Below, piece by piece: positions 16,613-25,926 of a stretch of DNA of 64,000 nucleotides. Below the pieces are notes generated by a model. The model searched no databases. It saw only the letters and a list, made by a program, of their open reading frames with translations, and was not told the DNA's origin. The position numbers and the translations under genes are program-made. The stretch spans positions 4,309-68,308 of the forward strand of contig JANMHJ010000020.1 of NCBI GenBank assembly GCA_031375105.1, in the 5' to 3' direction. Position 1 is the first letter of the stretch. Each line of letters begins with the position of its first letter. This stretch comes from JANMDU01 sp031375105 (lineage in GTDB: Bacteria > Pseudomonadota > Gammaproteobacteria > Burkholderiales > Burkholderiaceae_C).

Positions 16613-18737
16613 TTACCGCTCCAGCTTGTGCAGCCTTAGCCTGCGCACGGTAGCGTGCCAGCGCAGCAACCCCTTCTGCCATGCGCTTTTCCCACGGATC
16701 GGCGGAGTTGATGTCTGGCAAGCGCCCGCGCTCGGTTTTGAATTGCAAAGCTCTTAAAGCCAAATCGCGCGCCTCGTCTTCAGGAATGCTCACCTTCTTC
16801 GCCGCAATACTCGCCTGCACCTGCCGCAGCGATTTCTCGTCCATCGCTTTGGCCAGCACCGCATAAGCCGCATCAAACGGGTTGATGCGATCAATCAAAT
16901 CAATATCCAAATCCCGCACATTCACAAACTTGCGCACACCATCAATCAGCGCCGTGCTGCCTGCGCTGCTGCTGCCATCTTCGCTTGCACTCGCATCTGC
17001 GGCGGCGAGCATCAGCTTGGCTTGCTGGGTGAAATTCATCGCTGCCACAGCATGCTGACGAATCGCCTCAATATCTTCGCCGCTCAAATCTGGGTAGCGC
17101 TCGCGCACGATCTTGCCCATCCGCAACTGCGTGATTTCTTCGGGCAAGGTGTTGTCTTTGTCAAACAAGCCGCGCTCCAGCGTAGTTTTATCTTGAAGGA
17201 AACTTGTGATTACCTCATTCAAATCTTCTTTGCAAATACGTGCAGCCTCCGGGCTGCTAGGCGTGGCCAAGCCTTTGATCTCCACATGCACCTCGCCTGT
17301 GGCTTGATTCACGCCCAGATTCAAGCCGCCTTGTATGTAGCCTGCCTCGCCATAGTCAAAGCCTTCTTTCTTGCCTTGATCTTTCGGCGTGAATTCATAT
17401 CGCGGGCTCAGCACCTGCTCCATCAGCAAGCTCGCTGAAATCGCTTTGAGCATGTCGTTAATGGCTTCTGCCACCAAAGATTGCTCGGCCGCAGGTTCAG
17501 CCAACAAATTCGTAAAGCGCGAACGCTCTTTGCCCGGCGCATCGCGCGTGGCGCGGCCAATGATCTGCACGATTTCCGTCAAGCTGCTGCGGTAGCCCAC
17601 CGTGAGCGCATGCTCGCACCAAATCCAATCAAAGCCCTCTTTGGCCATGCCTAGGGCAATGATCACATCCACGTTGTCGCGATTGTTCTTCTGCGCGGGG
17701 TCTTTCAAAGCACCGAGTATTTTTGAGCGCTTGGCCGGATCACTGTCGTCCACCAAATCCGCCACTTTCAGCATGCGGCCATCTTTGGCCTCAATCAAAT
17801 GAAAGCCCGTGGCCGGATCCACGCTTTTCCATTCACCCAAGCCATTCATGATCTCGTCGACCTCACGCTGCTTGTCTTTCAAGCTCTCTCTAGCATTCAC
17901 ATTCGGAATATGCACGATGGTTTTCAGAGCTGGATCTAGCACATCAGCAATCGCATTCACATACGCGCCTGAGTAAAAATAGTAGCCAATGTCCAGCGAT
18001 TTGAGCCATTGATAGCCATTGAGCTGCTCATAGTAGGTGTAAGTCACCGTTTGAAATTTCGCCTCATCAGCTGGGGAGAGCACCGCCTCGCTGTCGCCCC
18101 GAAAATACGAGCCCGTCATCGCCACCACATGCACCTTGCCCCGCTCAATCAATGCGCCCAGCTGGCTACCCAGCTTATTTTCTGGGTTGCTCGATACATG
18201 GTGAAACTCATCCACCGCAATCAGCCGATCATCAAAGGCCTCAATTCCCAGCTCATCGACTGCGAAGCGAAAGGTCGCATGCGTGCAGACCAATACTTGA
18301 TCGCCCAGTGTGTCAATCTGGGCCAAAAACTCCCCCACCGCCTTCACTTTGGATTTAGCGACTTTTACATCATCCGCCCCCGGCGCATTGCACAAATTCC
18401 ATTGCGGTGCCACTTTCCAATCTGCAAAAAAGCCGTGAGAGGCCAAAGGCTCATCGGCAAAGCTGGAGCCAATTGAGCGCTCCGGCACCACCACGATGGC
18501 TTGCTTTAAACCTTGGTTGTGCAGCTTATCCAGCGCAATAAACATCAGCGCCCGCGATTTGCCCGAAGCCGGTGGCGATTTGATCAGCAAATATTGCTCG
18601 CCCCGCTTCGCATAGGCCCGCGCCTGCATCGCACGCATACCGTTGGTGTCCGCCTTGCTCGATGCGCCCGTGCGGGCGGTGGCAATCGATACCGAAGGCA
18701 CGGTGTAGGTTTTATGAGGCAAGTTGTTTATCGTCAT
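16605..18737 (-). CDS. DEAD/DEAH-box SF2 helicase
   Basis: 710 residues. Motif I (Walker A) SPPASGKS at 54-61, motif II DEFH at 176-179 (a DExH variant), motif III MTGSYF, and motif VI QIIGRATRD at about 390 are all present, so the ATPase should be active. The gap between motifs and the loss of the usual N-terminal Q motif place it with the COG1061-like helicases found in restriction and phage-defence loci rather than with RNA helicases. The C-terminal 250 residues are alpha-helical with no known domain. The ATG lies one base past the Fic gene's TGA and the stop overlaps the GIY-YIG start: a tight three-gene unit. Confidence 0.85.
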   Translation of the reverse strand: MTINNLPHKTYTVPSVSIATARTGASSKADTNGMRAMQARAYAKRGEQYLLIKSPPASGKSRALMFIALDKLHNQGLKQAIVVVPERSIGSSFADEPLASHGFFADWKVAPQWNLCNAPGADDVKVAKSKVKAVGEFLAQIDTLGDQVLVCTHATFRFAVDELGIEAFDDRLIAVDEFHHVSSNPENKLGSQLGALIERGKVHVVAMTGSYFRGDSEAVLSPADEAKFQTVTYTYYEQLNGYQWLKSLDIGYYFYSGAYVNAIADVLDPALKTIVHIPNVNARESLKDKQREVDEIMNGLGEWKSVDPATGFHLIEAKDGRMLKVADLVDDSDPAKRSKILGALKDPAQKNNRDNVDVIIALGMAKEGFDWIWCEHALTVGYRSSLTEIVQIIGRATRDAPGKERSRFTNLLAEPAAEQSLVAEAINDMLKAISASLLMEQVLSPRYEFTPKDQGKKEGFDYGEAGYIQGGLNLGVNQATGEVHVEIKGLATPSSPEAARICKEDLNEVITSFLQDKTTLERGLFDKDNTLPEEITQLRMGKIVRERYPDLSGEDIEAIRQHAVAAMNFTQQAKLMLAAADASASEDGSSSAGSTALIDGVRKFVNVRDLDIDLIDRINPFDAAYAVLAKAMDEKSLRQVQASIAAKKVSIPEDEARDLALRALQFKTERGRLPDINSADPWEKRMAEGVAALARYRAQAKAAQAGAVNV

Positions 18738-18738
18738 A

Positions 18739-19881
18739 TCAAGGGATGCGCTTAAAAAGTTCTAAATACTCTTTGAACAAGAATAGTCGGTTTCTGCGCT
18801 GCCCGGTCACCTCAACCAGCACGCCAAAATTTACCAGATCAGCAATCAATGCTGCAGCTGTATTGACCGATGCGCCCGTGGTGCGAGTCGCCCATTTCAC
18901 ATCAACCACGGGTTGCGCATAGAGCTGGCGCATTAGTTTTTGCACATTGTCTTGGCGCGTTTTGCTCAGGCGCGGCAAGACTTCGCTCTCAATGCGTGCC
19001 TTTAGCTGCAGCACAGCGCGAAACACAGCGGCGGACTCGCGCGCCGTTTGCTCCACGCCATACAGAAAAAACACCAACCATTCCCGCAAATGGTTGCCCT
19101 CGCGCACCGCCATCAAATGGTCAATATAAGCCGTTTTATTGCGCTCAAAATAGTCTGACAAATACAGCGCAGGCTTGTGCAGCAGCCCTTGCGCCGCAAG
19201 ATAGAGCGAAATCATCAAGCGCCCCAGCCGCCCATTGCCATCGAGAAAAGGATGAATCGTCTCAAATTGGTAATGAGCCACGGCAATGCGCACCAGCGGA
19301 TGCACAAAAATGCTTGTCTCATGCAGCAAGCGCTCCAAATCGCTCATCAGATCGGGCACGTGTTCATGATGGGGCGGCACAAAAATGGCGTTCTTCAGGC
19401 TCACGCCAATCCAATTTTGGCTGATGCGAAACTCGCCCGGCTGCTTTTGCGCCCCGCGCACGCCTGCCATCAACACAGCATGCGTTTGCCGTAGCAGTCG
19501 GGATGAAAGCGGCAGCGTTTGCAGCGCCTCTATCGCTGTATTGATCGCCCGGATGTAGCATTGCACCTCGGCCCAATCGTCGTGCTGCTCTGGGTTGACG
19601 TCGCTCTCGTCTTTAAACACATCCTCAATATTCGTCTGCGTGCCTTCAATGCGGCTTGATTGCGTGGCCTCTTTGGCCACGTGCATGCGGATGAAAAAAT
19701 CAATATCCGGCACCAGCTGGCTAAATGCATTGAGCTCGCCCAAGGCGCGATCCGCCCGCCCCAGCAAATCGCTCAGCTCAGGATCCGCAATCACCCACTC
19801 ATGGCAAACAAGAGAAGGCAAAAAAGCCTCATATTCGTAGCGCTTCTCATAAGCGCCCGCTTGAAAGTCCGCGATATTCAT
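18739..19881 (-). CDS. Fic family protein with C-terminal winged helix
   Basis: 380 residues. Fic enzymes move AMP or another nucleotide moiety onto target proteins. The core motif HPFLDGNGRLGR (about 209-220) is complete, and the flap region IFVPPHHEHVPDLM precedes it. An N-terminal inhibitory helix motif SSRIEG (75-80) marks it as a class II, self-inhibited Fic protein. The last 80 residues (DNVQKLMRQLYAQPVVDVKWA, then TGASVNTAAALIADL) look like a winged helix-turn-helix, so it may also bind DNA. The ATG overlaps one of four TATGTCAAA motifs upstream, and no clear Shine-Dalgarno is present. It lies between a RhuM-like gene and a helicase gene. Confidence 0.88.
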   Translation of the reverse strand: MNIADFQAGAYEKRYEYEAFLPSLVCHEWVIADPELSDLLGRADRALGELNAFSQLVPDIDFFIRMHVAKEATQSSRIEGTQTNIEDVFKDESDVNPEQHDDWAEVQCYIRAINTAIEALQTLPLSSRLLRQTHAVLMAGVRGAQKQPGEFRISQNWIGVSLKNAIFVPPHHEHVPDLMSDLERLLHETSIFVHPLVRIAVAHYQFETIHPFLDGNGRLGRLMISLYLAAQGLLHKPALYLSDYFERNKTAYIDHLMAVREGNHLREWLVFFLYGVEQTARESAAVFRAVLQLKARIESEVLPRLSKTRQDNVQKLMRQLYAQPVVDVKWATRTTGASVNTAAALIADLVNFGVLVEVTGQRRNRLFLFKEYLELFKRIP

Positions 19882-20000
19882 ATGTCAAAAATACGGGTTT
19901 ATTTGAATTAACGCTAAGCATATGTCAAAAAAGGAGCTCTGAGCCAGCGCCAAGTCAATAAATGGCATTTATTTGACATAAATCGACGCATTATGTCAAA
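19881..20000 (-). promoter_or_regulatory. Operator-like array before the Fic gene
   Basis: The 9-mer TATGTCAAA occurs four times, exactly: 19881-19889, 19921-19929, inverted at 19972-19980, and 19992-20000. The first two are direct repeats 40 bases apart. The last two form a perfect inverted repeat, TTTGACATAA (19972-19981) and TTATGTCAAA (19991-20000) with 9 bases between. The first overlaps the Fic start codon. On the minus strand each is TTTGACATA, which also contains a TTGACA-like -35 word. Probably bound by the Fic protein's own HTH or the RhuM-like protein; that is inference. Confidence 0.65.
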
Positions 20001-20050
20001 GCGATCATCGTCGGCATCAGTACTCTGGCAAAGGCACGTTCCTGCGCCGT

Positions 20051-21112
20051 TTATGGGCTTTTCCCTTTGTTTGGTTTACGGGGCGCAGAGGGCAATTTTT
20101 TAAGCAAGAGAGTCACGCGTTCAAAATCTACGTCCACATGCGCTGGCAAATTGCGCTGCTGTGCGCGGTATTGGGTGTATTCCAACTCTGCTTTTGCCTT
20201 GGCTGATTCTGCGGATACCTTCCCTGCATGATCGAGCAATTCGCGCCCCGAAATTTTCAAAAATTCATCGAGTTTTGTGATCCATGCCCGCATCGTCATG
20301 GGTTTTCGCCCAAGCGCTTGCAGCTCAGCAAACTCAATATAAAAGTTCACGATACGGTTTAAAACTTCCAGCTCTTCCTTCGTGAGGTAGTTTTTAGCAA
20401 CCGCCACATCATCTTTGCGCACCAAGCCTCCGGGCCGAGTCGTTTGCAGCCCCATAAAGGGCTTGGCAGCATCTGCACGCTGGGCAATCACTTCGGCTGC
20501 AGTGTGCCCGTGTGCCGCCCAATGCATTTTGTTTTGCACAGTGGCGAAGAAAAGCGTAGATGCCTGCGCATCAGGCGTGTAATCCACACTGGTGGCATAA
20601 ATATCCAACACCTTTTGATAAAAGCGCCGCTCCGAGGAGCGAATATCTCGGATGCGCTCCAGCAGCTCTTCAAAATAATCGGGCTGTCCTTTGCTCGCAG
20701 TGGGCGGGTTCTTCAAGCGCTCATCATCCATGGTGAAGCCCTTCACCAAGTATTCCGCCAAGCGCTGCGTGGCCCATTGCCTGAATTGCGTACCCCTCTG
20801 GCTGCGCACGCGATAAGCCACCGCCAAAACAGCCTCTAAGCGGTAATGCCGCAGCCGTCGGTTCACCTCACGCCCGCCCTCTACGCGAACCTGTAAGTAA
20901 TCCTTACAAGTTGCCTGCTCAGACAATTCATGCTCAGCATAAATCGCTTTCAGATGCAGTGTCACGTTCTGAGGCGTTGTCTCAAACAGCTCAGCAATCT
21001 GCGCCTGCGTGAGCCACAGCGTCTCCTCAGCTAGGCGGCATTGCACTCGCGTTTGGCCATCTTCAGTTTGGTAGAAGATGATCTCATTTGGGGGCTGCTT
21101 GGCAATGCTCAT
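20051..21112 (-). CDS. RhuM family protein
   Basis: 353 residues of the RhuM family (named from a Salmonella pathogenicity-island gene, biochemical role unknown). Typical features: EIIFYQTEDGQTRVQCRL at the N terminus, then an HTH-like LTQAQIAELFETTPQNVTLH (about 34-53), VNRRLRHYRLEAVLAVAYRV, and a C-terminal helical domain with FYQKVLDIYATSVDY. Such genes are common next to restriction-modification and toxin-antitoxin genes. Its ATG overlaps the TGA of the methyltransferase gene (4 bases). The 169 bases downstream hold the TATGTCAAA array. Confidence 0.88.
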   Translation of the reverse strand: MSIAKQPPNEIIFYQTEDGQTRVQCRLAEETLWLTQAQIAELFETTPQNVTLHLKAIYAEHELSEQATCKDYLQVRVEGGREVNRRLRHYRLEAVLAVAYRVRSQRGTQFRQWATQRLAEYLVKGFTMDDERLKNPPTASKGQPDYFEELLERIRDIRSSERRFYQKVLDIYATSVDYTPDAQASTLFFATVQNKMHWAAHGHTAAEVIAQRADAAKPFMGLQTTRPGGLVRKDDVAVAKNYLTKEELEVLNRIVNFYIEFAELQALGRKPMTMRAWITKLDEFLKISGRELLDHAGKVSAESAKAKAELEYTQYRAQQRNLPAHVDVDFERVTLLLKKLPSAPRKPNKGKSP

Positions 21113-23949
21113 GCTTTTTCCCTTTTTGCGGCCTTTTTGGCGGGCTTGGCCTTTTGTGTTGCCGTCATCTTCGTGTACAGCTCAAACAGCTTTTCTAGGC
21201 GTTCGGTGTCGTTTTTGAAGCGGCGGCCGATGTAGATGCGCTCTAGGGTTTCGTCGTTGTGCTCATGGGCGGCGCGCAGGTTGGCGGGCATGGCTTCTGG
21301 GTCATAGAGATCGGCAATCGTGGCGGGGAAGTGGGCTTCGCGGGCGAGCAAGATGTTTTCGGCGCACTGGGTGAGCTCGGCTTTGTTGGCTTCAGTCAGC
21401 GGGGGGACGGGGAAGGTGTTCCAGCCGAGAGTGTTGGAGTAGGAGAAATCCGTTCTCATGCGCACGCAGACTGTGCCAATCCAGACCCAGTGCAAGCGGG
21501 AGGCGATGAGCGCCATGTTCCAAAGGGGGGCATCGTAGAGGGCGAAATTGCGGTCGCCGATGATGGTTTCGCCTTCGATCAAGCCAACAGGTAGAAACGG
21601 ACGGTTTTCAGAGGAAACGCGGGGCACAACAATAGTCGTTTTGCTGGCTTGATGGCGATTTTCTGAAAACCGATGCGGCGTATCGGCTTCTTGCTGAGTT
21701 TGCTTTTTTGGACTGCTCAGACGCATGGCACTAACCCGCTCGATCCGTTGCGCAATCTCTGGGGTCTTGAAAGCTTGTTCTGAATCGATGTTATTGATCC
21801 AAAGACAAAATCTTTGCTTACCGTTGATGAACTCTTCCGAGTTTGTAAAAGGCCTAACAAACTGAGCGGACTGTGGAGAGTTGTGAAGCAGTAAATTTTT
21901 TTCATCCAAAGACAAAAAGAAGTTTCCGCCATCAACGGGCTTTGAGCCGAAATCCATCTCGGCTAAATCGCCTATCGGGCGTGATGCCTTCTCCACGATA
22001 ACATCCGCACCCGCCACCAAATAAGCATTGATGAACTCGGTTTGCTTCTCCAGCACTGCGCCGTCTTCCGTTAAAGAAAACAAGCGGCGCAGGCCATTGG
22101 CTTGCTGAGAAATCGCCACGATGGCGACCGTCACGCCCGCATTGTGGCTCGCTAGATTTGCCCATTTGAAAGAGGTGTGGGCGAAGGTGATTTTGTTACC
22201 TGTACCAAAAATCATCGGCCAAAGGATGGGCACTTGCTGGCCTTGGCAGATGGAATTGGTCGATACGAAAGCGGCGGCGCTGGGCGTGTGTGTGCCATAG
22301 TCAGCCGCTTTCATGAACCAGCCGGCCACGTAATCAAGCGATTTCCAAGTTTTGCAGCGGTGGTCAAAAATGGCTCGCAAATCGTCTTTTTGCTCTGCGG
22401 ATTGCCAAGTGCTACCAAGATACGGCGGGTTGCCGCAAATATAGGTTTCGCCACCTTCGTTTTTGAAGTCAATCTCGGTTTGATCGAGCGGCGTGCGGAA
22501 TAAATCATCGGCCAGCATCTTCACGCCTGTGCCTGTCGGTGGGCAGACGCTGAGCCAATCTAGCCGCAGGGCGTTGCCCGAGACGATCCAGTTTTGATTG
22601 GAGAGCGGCAAAAACTCCAGCAGCGCATCTTTCTGCCCCCGGTATTTCACATCGCATTGAAACTCGGCAATGATGAGGGCGAGGCGCGCAATCTCGGCGG
22701 GAAAATCGCGCAGCTCGATGCCGCGAAAATTGGTGAGCGGGATTTCGCTGCCCAGATGGGCTTCGCCTCGGCGGATATTGATCTCTGCCTCAATTTCGCG
22801 CATTTGCTTGTAGGCAATCACCAAAAAATTGCCGCTGCCACAGGCGGGGTCAAACACGCGGATGCGGGCCATGCGCTTGCGCAGATTTAAGAGCTTGGCT
22901 TTGTTATCAGCCGCTGCATTCAATTGCTCGCGCAGATCGTCTAAGAAGAGCGGGTTGAGCACTTTGAGGATATTGGGCACGCTGGTGTAATGCATGCCCA
23001 ATGCGCCGCGCTCTTCATCATCGGCCACGGCTTGGATCATGCTGCCGAAAATATCGGGGTTGATCTCGCGCCATTTCAGGCGGCCTGCGGCTAGAAGATA
23101 GGTGCGGGCGATTGGCGTGAAGCGGGGCACTTCAGTGGAGCCAGAAAACAGGCCGCCATTCACATACGGGAAGCCATTGGCCCAATTGGGGAGCTTAGGC
23201 AGATCGGCTGGCGTGAGATGCCGCGTGCCTACTTTGGTGTTCATCGCGCGGAACACGGCTTCTAGCACCTCATGCGTGTTGCTGCCATCGCGCTGGCTCA
23301 TTTGCTCCACGGTTTGGGTGAAGAGGCCCTCGCCGTTGAAAATATCGGTGTCTTCCGCGAAAAAGCAAAAGATGAGCCGCGCCATGAAATGGTTCATATC
23401 GTGGCGGCGGTCGGCTGCGGCCCAAGCAGGGTTTTCTTTGAGTAATTCGACGTAGAGCTTGTTCAGCCGCCCGGTGGCGCGGATGTCAATCGGGTTGTCT
23501 TTGATCTCCTTGATGGTGGAGATGCCTGCCAGCGGCAGGAAGAAGCCGAAATGGTTGGGGAAATCTTCATATGCGCTGGCGATAGTTTCTCCGCCCAAAC
23601 CGTCAAGCTTGCCGCCACTGATCAGCTCTTCGGCCTCTAGCGTGTGCCCATCGGTGGCGAGGATGAATTTGGCTTTGGCTTTTGCCGTGGCGGGGCTGGA
23701 GCGCAGGGCGGCTAAGGTCTCGCTGACTAGGCCACTCTCGCAGGTGGCCATGTGGATGTTGTTACGCAGCAGCACGCCATGGATCCCGTGGCCTTGTACA
23801 TCGGAGGCATTGTTGTTGCCAGCGCGCAGACGCTTGAGCGTGGTTTCTTTGTTGCCGAAGGCGGCTAGAAAGGCGTAGGGGAACTCTTGCGCATCAAAAG
23901 GCTGGTCTGCCAGCTCAGATATCGCGGCTTCTATTTCTACGGCATTCAT
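21109..23949 (-). CDS. MmeI-like class I SAM-dependent DNA methyltransferase
   Basis: 946 residues, layout like MmeI-type enzymes: N-terminal domain, helical spacer, gamma-class adenine methylase, target-recognition domain, C-terminal helices. SAM motif I is FDPACGSGNFLVIAYKQMR (about 363-381) and catalytic motif IV is NPPYLGST (about 505-512), so N6-adenine methylation is expected. In true MmeI the N-terminal domain is a PD-(D/E)XK nuclease; here I see no clear D-x9-ExK, only FILATDGHTLEAEEL, so cutting may be done by another protein. The C terminus is very Lys/Ala-rich. First gene of the block. It may protect host DNA for a split restriction system with the GIY-YIG/helicase pair. Confidence 0.88.
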   Translation of the reverse strand: MNAVEIEAAISELADQPFDAQEFPYAFLAAFGNKETTLKRLRAGNNNASDVQGHGIHGVLLRNNIHMATCESGLVSETLAALRSSPATAKAKAKFILATDGHTLEAEELISGGKLDGLGGETIASAYEDFPNHFGFFLPLAGISTIKEIKDNPIDIRATGRLNKLYVELLKENPAWAAADRRHDMNHFMARLIFCFFAEDTDIFNGEGLFTQTVEQMSQRDGSNTHEVLEAVFRAMNTKVGTRHLTPADLPKLPNWANGFPYVNGGLFSGSTEVPRFTPIARTYLLAAGRLKWREINPDIFGSMIQAVADDEERGALGMHYTSVPNILKVLNPLFLDDLREQLNAAADNKAKLLNLRKRMARIRVFDPACGSGNFLVIAYKQMREIEAEINIRRGEAHLGSEIPLTNFRGIELRDFPAEIARLALIIAEFQCDVKYRGQKDALLEFLPLSNQNWIVSGNALRLDWLSVCPPTGTGVKMLADDLFRTPLDQTEIDFKNEGGETYICGNPPYLGSTWQSAEQKDDLRAIFDHRCKTWKSLDYVAGWFMKAADYGTHTPSAAAFVSTNSICQGQQVPILWPMIFGTGNKITFAHTSFKWANLASHNAGVTVAIVAISQQANGLRRLFSLTEDGAVLEKQTEFINAYLVAGADVIVEKASRPIGDLAEMDFGSKPVDGGNFFLSLDEKNLLLHNSPQSAQFVRPFTNSEEFINGKQRFCLWINNIDSEQAFKTPEIAQRIERVSAMRLSSPKKQTQQEADTPHRFSENRHQASKTTIVVPRVSSENRPFLPVGLIEGETIIGDRNFALYDAPLWNMALIASRLHWVWIGTVCVRMRTDFSYSNTLGWNTFPVPPLTEANKAELTQCAENILLAREAHFPATIADLYDPEAMPANLRAAHEHNDETLERIYIGRRFKNDTERLEKLFELYTKMTATQKAKPAKKAAKREKA

Positions 23950-24078
23950 GGGGAAGATGTGCGGAAGGCGCGAACGTTTGGGTCAGGAGAAAGAGGTATT
24001 TTTAGGCTGTTTTGATTCTAATGGGTGCGCAAGCCACAAAGGCCGAAGAAGCTCAGTGATCCACGCATTTTTAGAGAT

Positions 24079-24134
24079 AAATCGGCATGTGGCCGTTATG
24101 GAATATGCGCAAGGTGCTATTTAATTAATAGCAA
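24079..24134 (+). repeat. Dispersed palindromic repeat, copy 5
   Basis: One of the best copies: AAATCGGCATGTGGCC, GTTATGGAATATGCGCA, TGCTATTTAATTAATAGCA. It lies just behind the exported DNA ligase gene. Confidence 0.8.
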
Positions 24135-24141
24135 TTCGTTT

Positions 24142-24981
24142 TCACGCGCCGGCAGGCCGTGAGCGCAAAAAGGCGGCAAAGCGGGGCTTGCCGCTGGGGG
24201 TGGTGTCTCGGTAGGTGTAGGTGATGGTGCTGCCAATGGCGGGCGGATTTTTGCGTTGTTCATCAGAAAAACCTGTGCCGATTTTCACGCTGTGACCGTC
24301 TTCGGTTTTGATTTGCAGTGCGCCCAGCATGCCCGCAAACTTGCCTTTGCCGGGGATATGTGCGGTGACGATGCCTTCTGCGTCGGACACGGGTTTGAGT
24401 TTGAGCAATACGGGGCTTCTGCCTTGCATCACTGGCGCGGAGGCCAAATGCAGCATCAAGCCTTCTCCGCCTTGGGCGGTGATTTGCTTGAGCTTTGCTT
24501 GCAGGGCTTTTTCATCCGCCAGCTTGAATTGCTCCACCCATTGCAACTGCGGCCAATTCGTTTGCTTGACCAATGCTTGCAGCTTTTGGCTGCGCTGCGC
24601 AAACGTACCATCTCCCGAAGGCAGCTCAAACGCCATGAACTGCACGCGCTGCCACTCGGCATCCACCGCTTGCAGTTTGCGCACGATGCCTGAGAGCTCA
24701 TCAAATTTCCCTCTGGCTAACCACAGCTCACCATCGAGCGGTGTGGCAGGCAGCTTTTCAGTGAACCAAGCGGGAGCGGAGATGCTTTGCCCGCTACGAA
24801 AGCGGAATGCTTTGCCATCCCACAGCGCCCGCACACCATCGAGCTTTTCGCTGATCAGGTAGAGGCTAGGGTCAATACCGGGTTTGTAATCTTGCGCTAG
24901 GAGCACGCCTTTGCTTTTGGCAAATGACGTGAACGGAGCTAGCAGGCTAAGGAGGATGAGGCTGCGGCGATGGATTTGCAT
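24142..24981 (-). CDS. Exported ATP-dependent DNA ligase (Lig E type)
   Basis: 279 residues: an N-terminal signal (LILLSLLAPFTSFAKS) followed by a minimal ATP-dependent ligase. The nucleotidyltransferase motif I is EKLDGVRA (about 45-52, Lys takes AMP), followed by DGELW, FMAFELP, GGEGLMLH and LLKLKP (motifs III, IIIa, IV, V), then a short OB domain. It lacks the extra DNA-binding domains of larger ligases, as is usual for Lig E, thought to act in the periplasm on incoming or extracellular DNA. The signal is seen; the place of action is inferred from it. Confidence 0.9.
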   Translation of the reverse strand: MQIHRRSLILLSLLAPFTSFAKSKGVLLAQDYKPGIDPSLYLISEKLDGVRALWDGKAFRFRSGQSISAPAWFTEKLPATPLDGELWLARGKFDELSGIVRKLQAVDAEWQRVQFMAFELPSGDGTFAQRSQKLQALVKQTNWPQLQWVEQFKLADEKALQAKLKQITAQGGEGLMLHLASAPVMQGRSPVLLKLKPVSDAEGIVTAHIPGKGKFAGMLGALQIKTEDGHSVKIGTGFSDEQRKNPPAIGSTITYTYRDTTPSGKPRFAAFLRSRPAGA

Positions 24982-25005
24982 GGTTGAATTTGAATTCGTT
25001 TTAAA

Positions 25006-25926
25006 TTAACGTGACTTGATATACGGCGAACCCAAAGCACGCGGTGCAACGGCTTTGCCAATGAAGCCAGCCAACAAAATCACTGTCATCAAATAAGGCA
25101 GCGCCTGAATAAACTGCACCGGAATTTCGCCAATGCCCGGCAATTTCGTGCCCTGTAAGCGAATCGCTAAAGCATCCAAGAAACCAAACAGCAAGCAAGC
25201 CCAGAGCGCACCCACGGGATGCCATTTTCCGAAGATCATGGCGGCCAGCGCCATGAAACCGCGCCCAGCGGTCATGTGCGGGGCAAAGGCAGCGTTTTGG
25301 GCGAGGACGAGATAGCAACCTGCTAGGCCGCACAATGCGCCGTTGCCCATCAAAGCCAAATAGCGCGTGCCAGCCACAGATACGCCCGCTGCATCCACCA
25401 TTGCAGGGTTTTCGCCAACAGCACGCAAGCGCAGACCAAAACGCGTGCGAAACAACACCCACCACACCACAAAGACGAGCGCCAAAGCCACATACACCAG
25501 CGCGTTTTGCCCGAGCAGCGGAATATTAAACATTTCCTTAAAGCGCACCGCATCGGGCACCTGCGGCGTTTGCCCGCCTTGCTTAAACCATGCAATGCCC
25601 AGTACCACCGTGAGGCCAGCGGCAATGATATTGATCGCCAAACCCGTGATCACCTGATTGCCCTGATACGTGACGCAGGCAAAGCCATGCAAGGCTGAGA
25701 GGGCGCAGGCCACAGCAATCGCCGCCAGCATCGCCAGCGGCCAAGAGCCACTTACCACGCCCACAGTGGCCGCTGCGAATGCTGCAAACAGCATCTTGCC
25801 TTCTAGGCCGATATCAATCACGCCAGCACGCTCGGACAGCACGCCCGCCAGCGCACAAAAAATCAGTGGTGTGGCCAAGCGCAGGCTGGAAGCCAGCAAA
25901 TCCACCGTGAAGAGCAGGCTTTCCAT
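25006..25926 (-). CDS. Nucleoside ABC transporter permease (NupQ/YufQ type)
   Basis: 306 residues, inner-membrane permease of the BmpA-type purine nucleoside importer, with 8-9 helices. Family hallmarks: LAGVLSERAGVIDIGLEGKM near the N terminus and AVGENPAMVDAAGVSVAGTR in the middle. ATG at 25926 is preceded by AGGAGA, overlaps the TGA of the other permease (ATGA) and therefore is preferred over GTG 25929. Last gene of the operon. Confidence 0.9.
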   Translation of the reverse strand: MESLLFTVDLLASSLRLATPLIFCALAGVLSERAGVIDIGLEGKMLFAAFAAATVGVVSGSWPLAMLAAIAVACALSALHGFACVTYQGNQVITGLAINIIAAGLTVVLGIAWFKQGGQTPQVPDAVRFKEMFNIPLLGQNALVYVALALVFVVWWVLFRTRFGLRLRAVGENPAMVDAAGVSVAGTRYLALMGNGALCGLAGCYLVLAQNAAFAPHMTAGRGFMALAAMIFGKWHPVGALWACLLFGFLDALAIRLQGTKLPGIGEIPVQFIQALPYLMTVILLAGFIGKAVAPRALGSPYIKSR

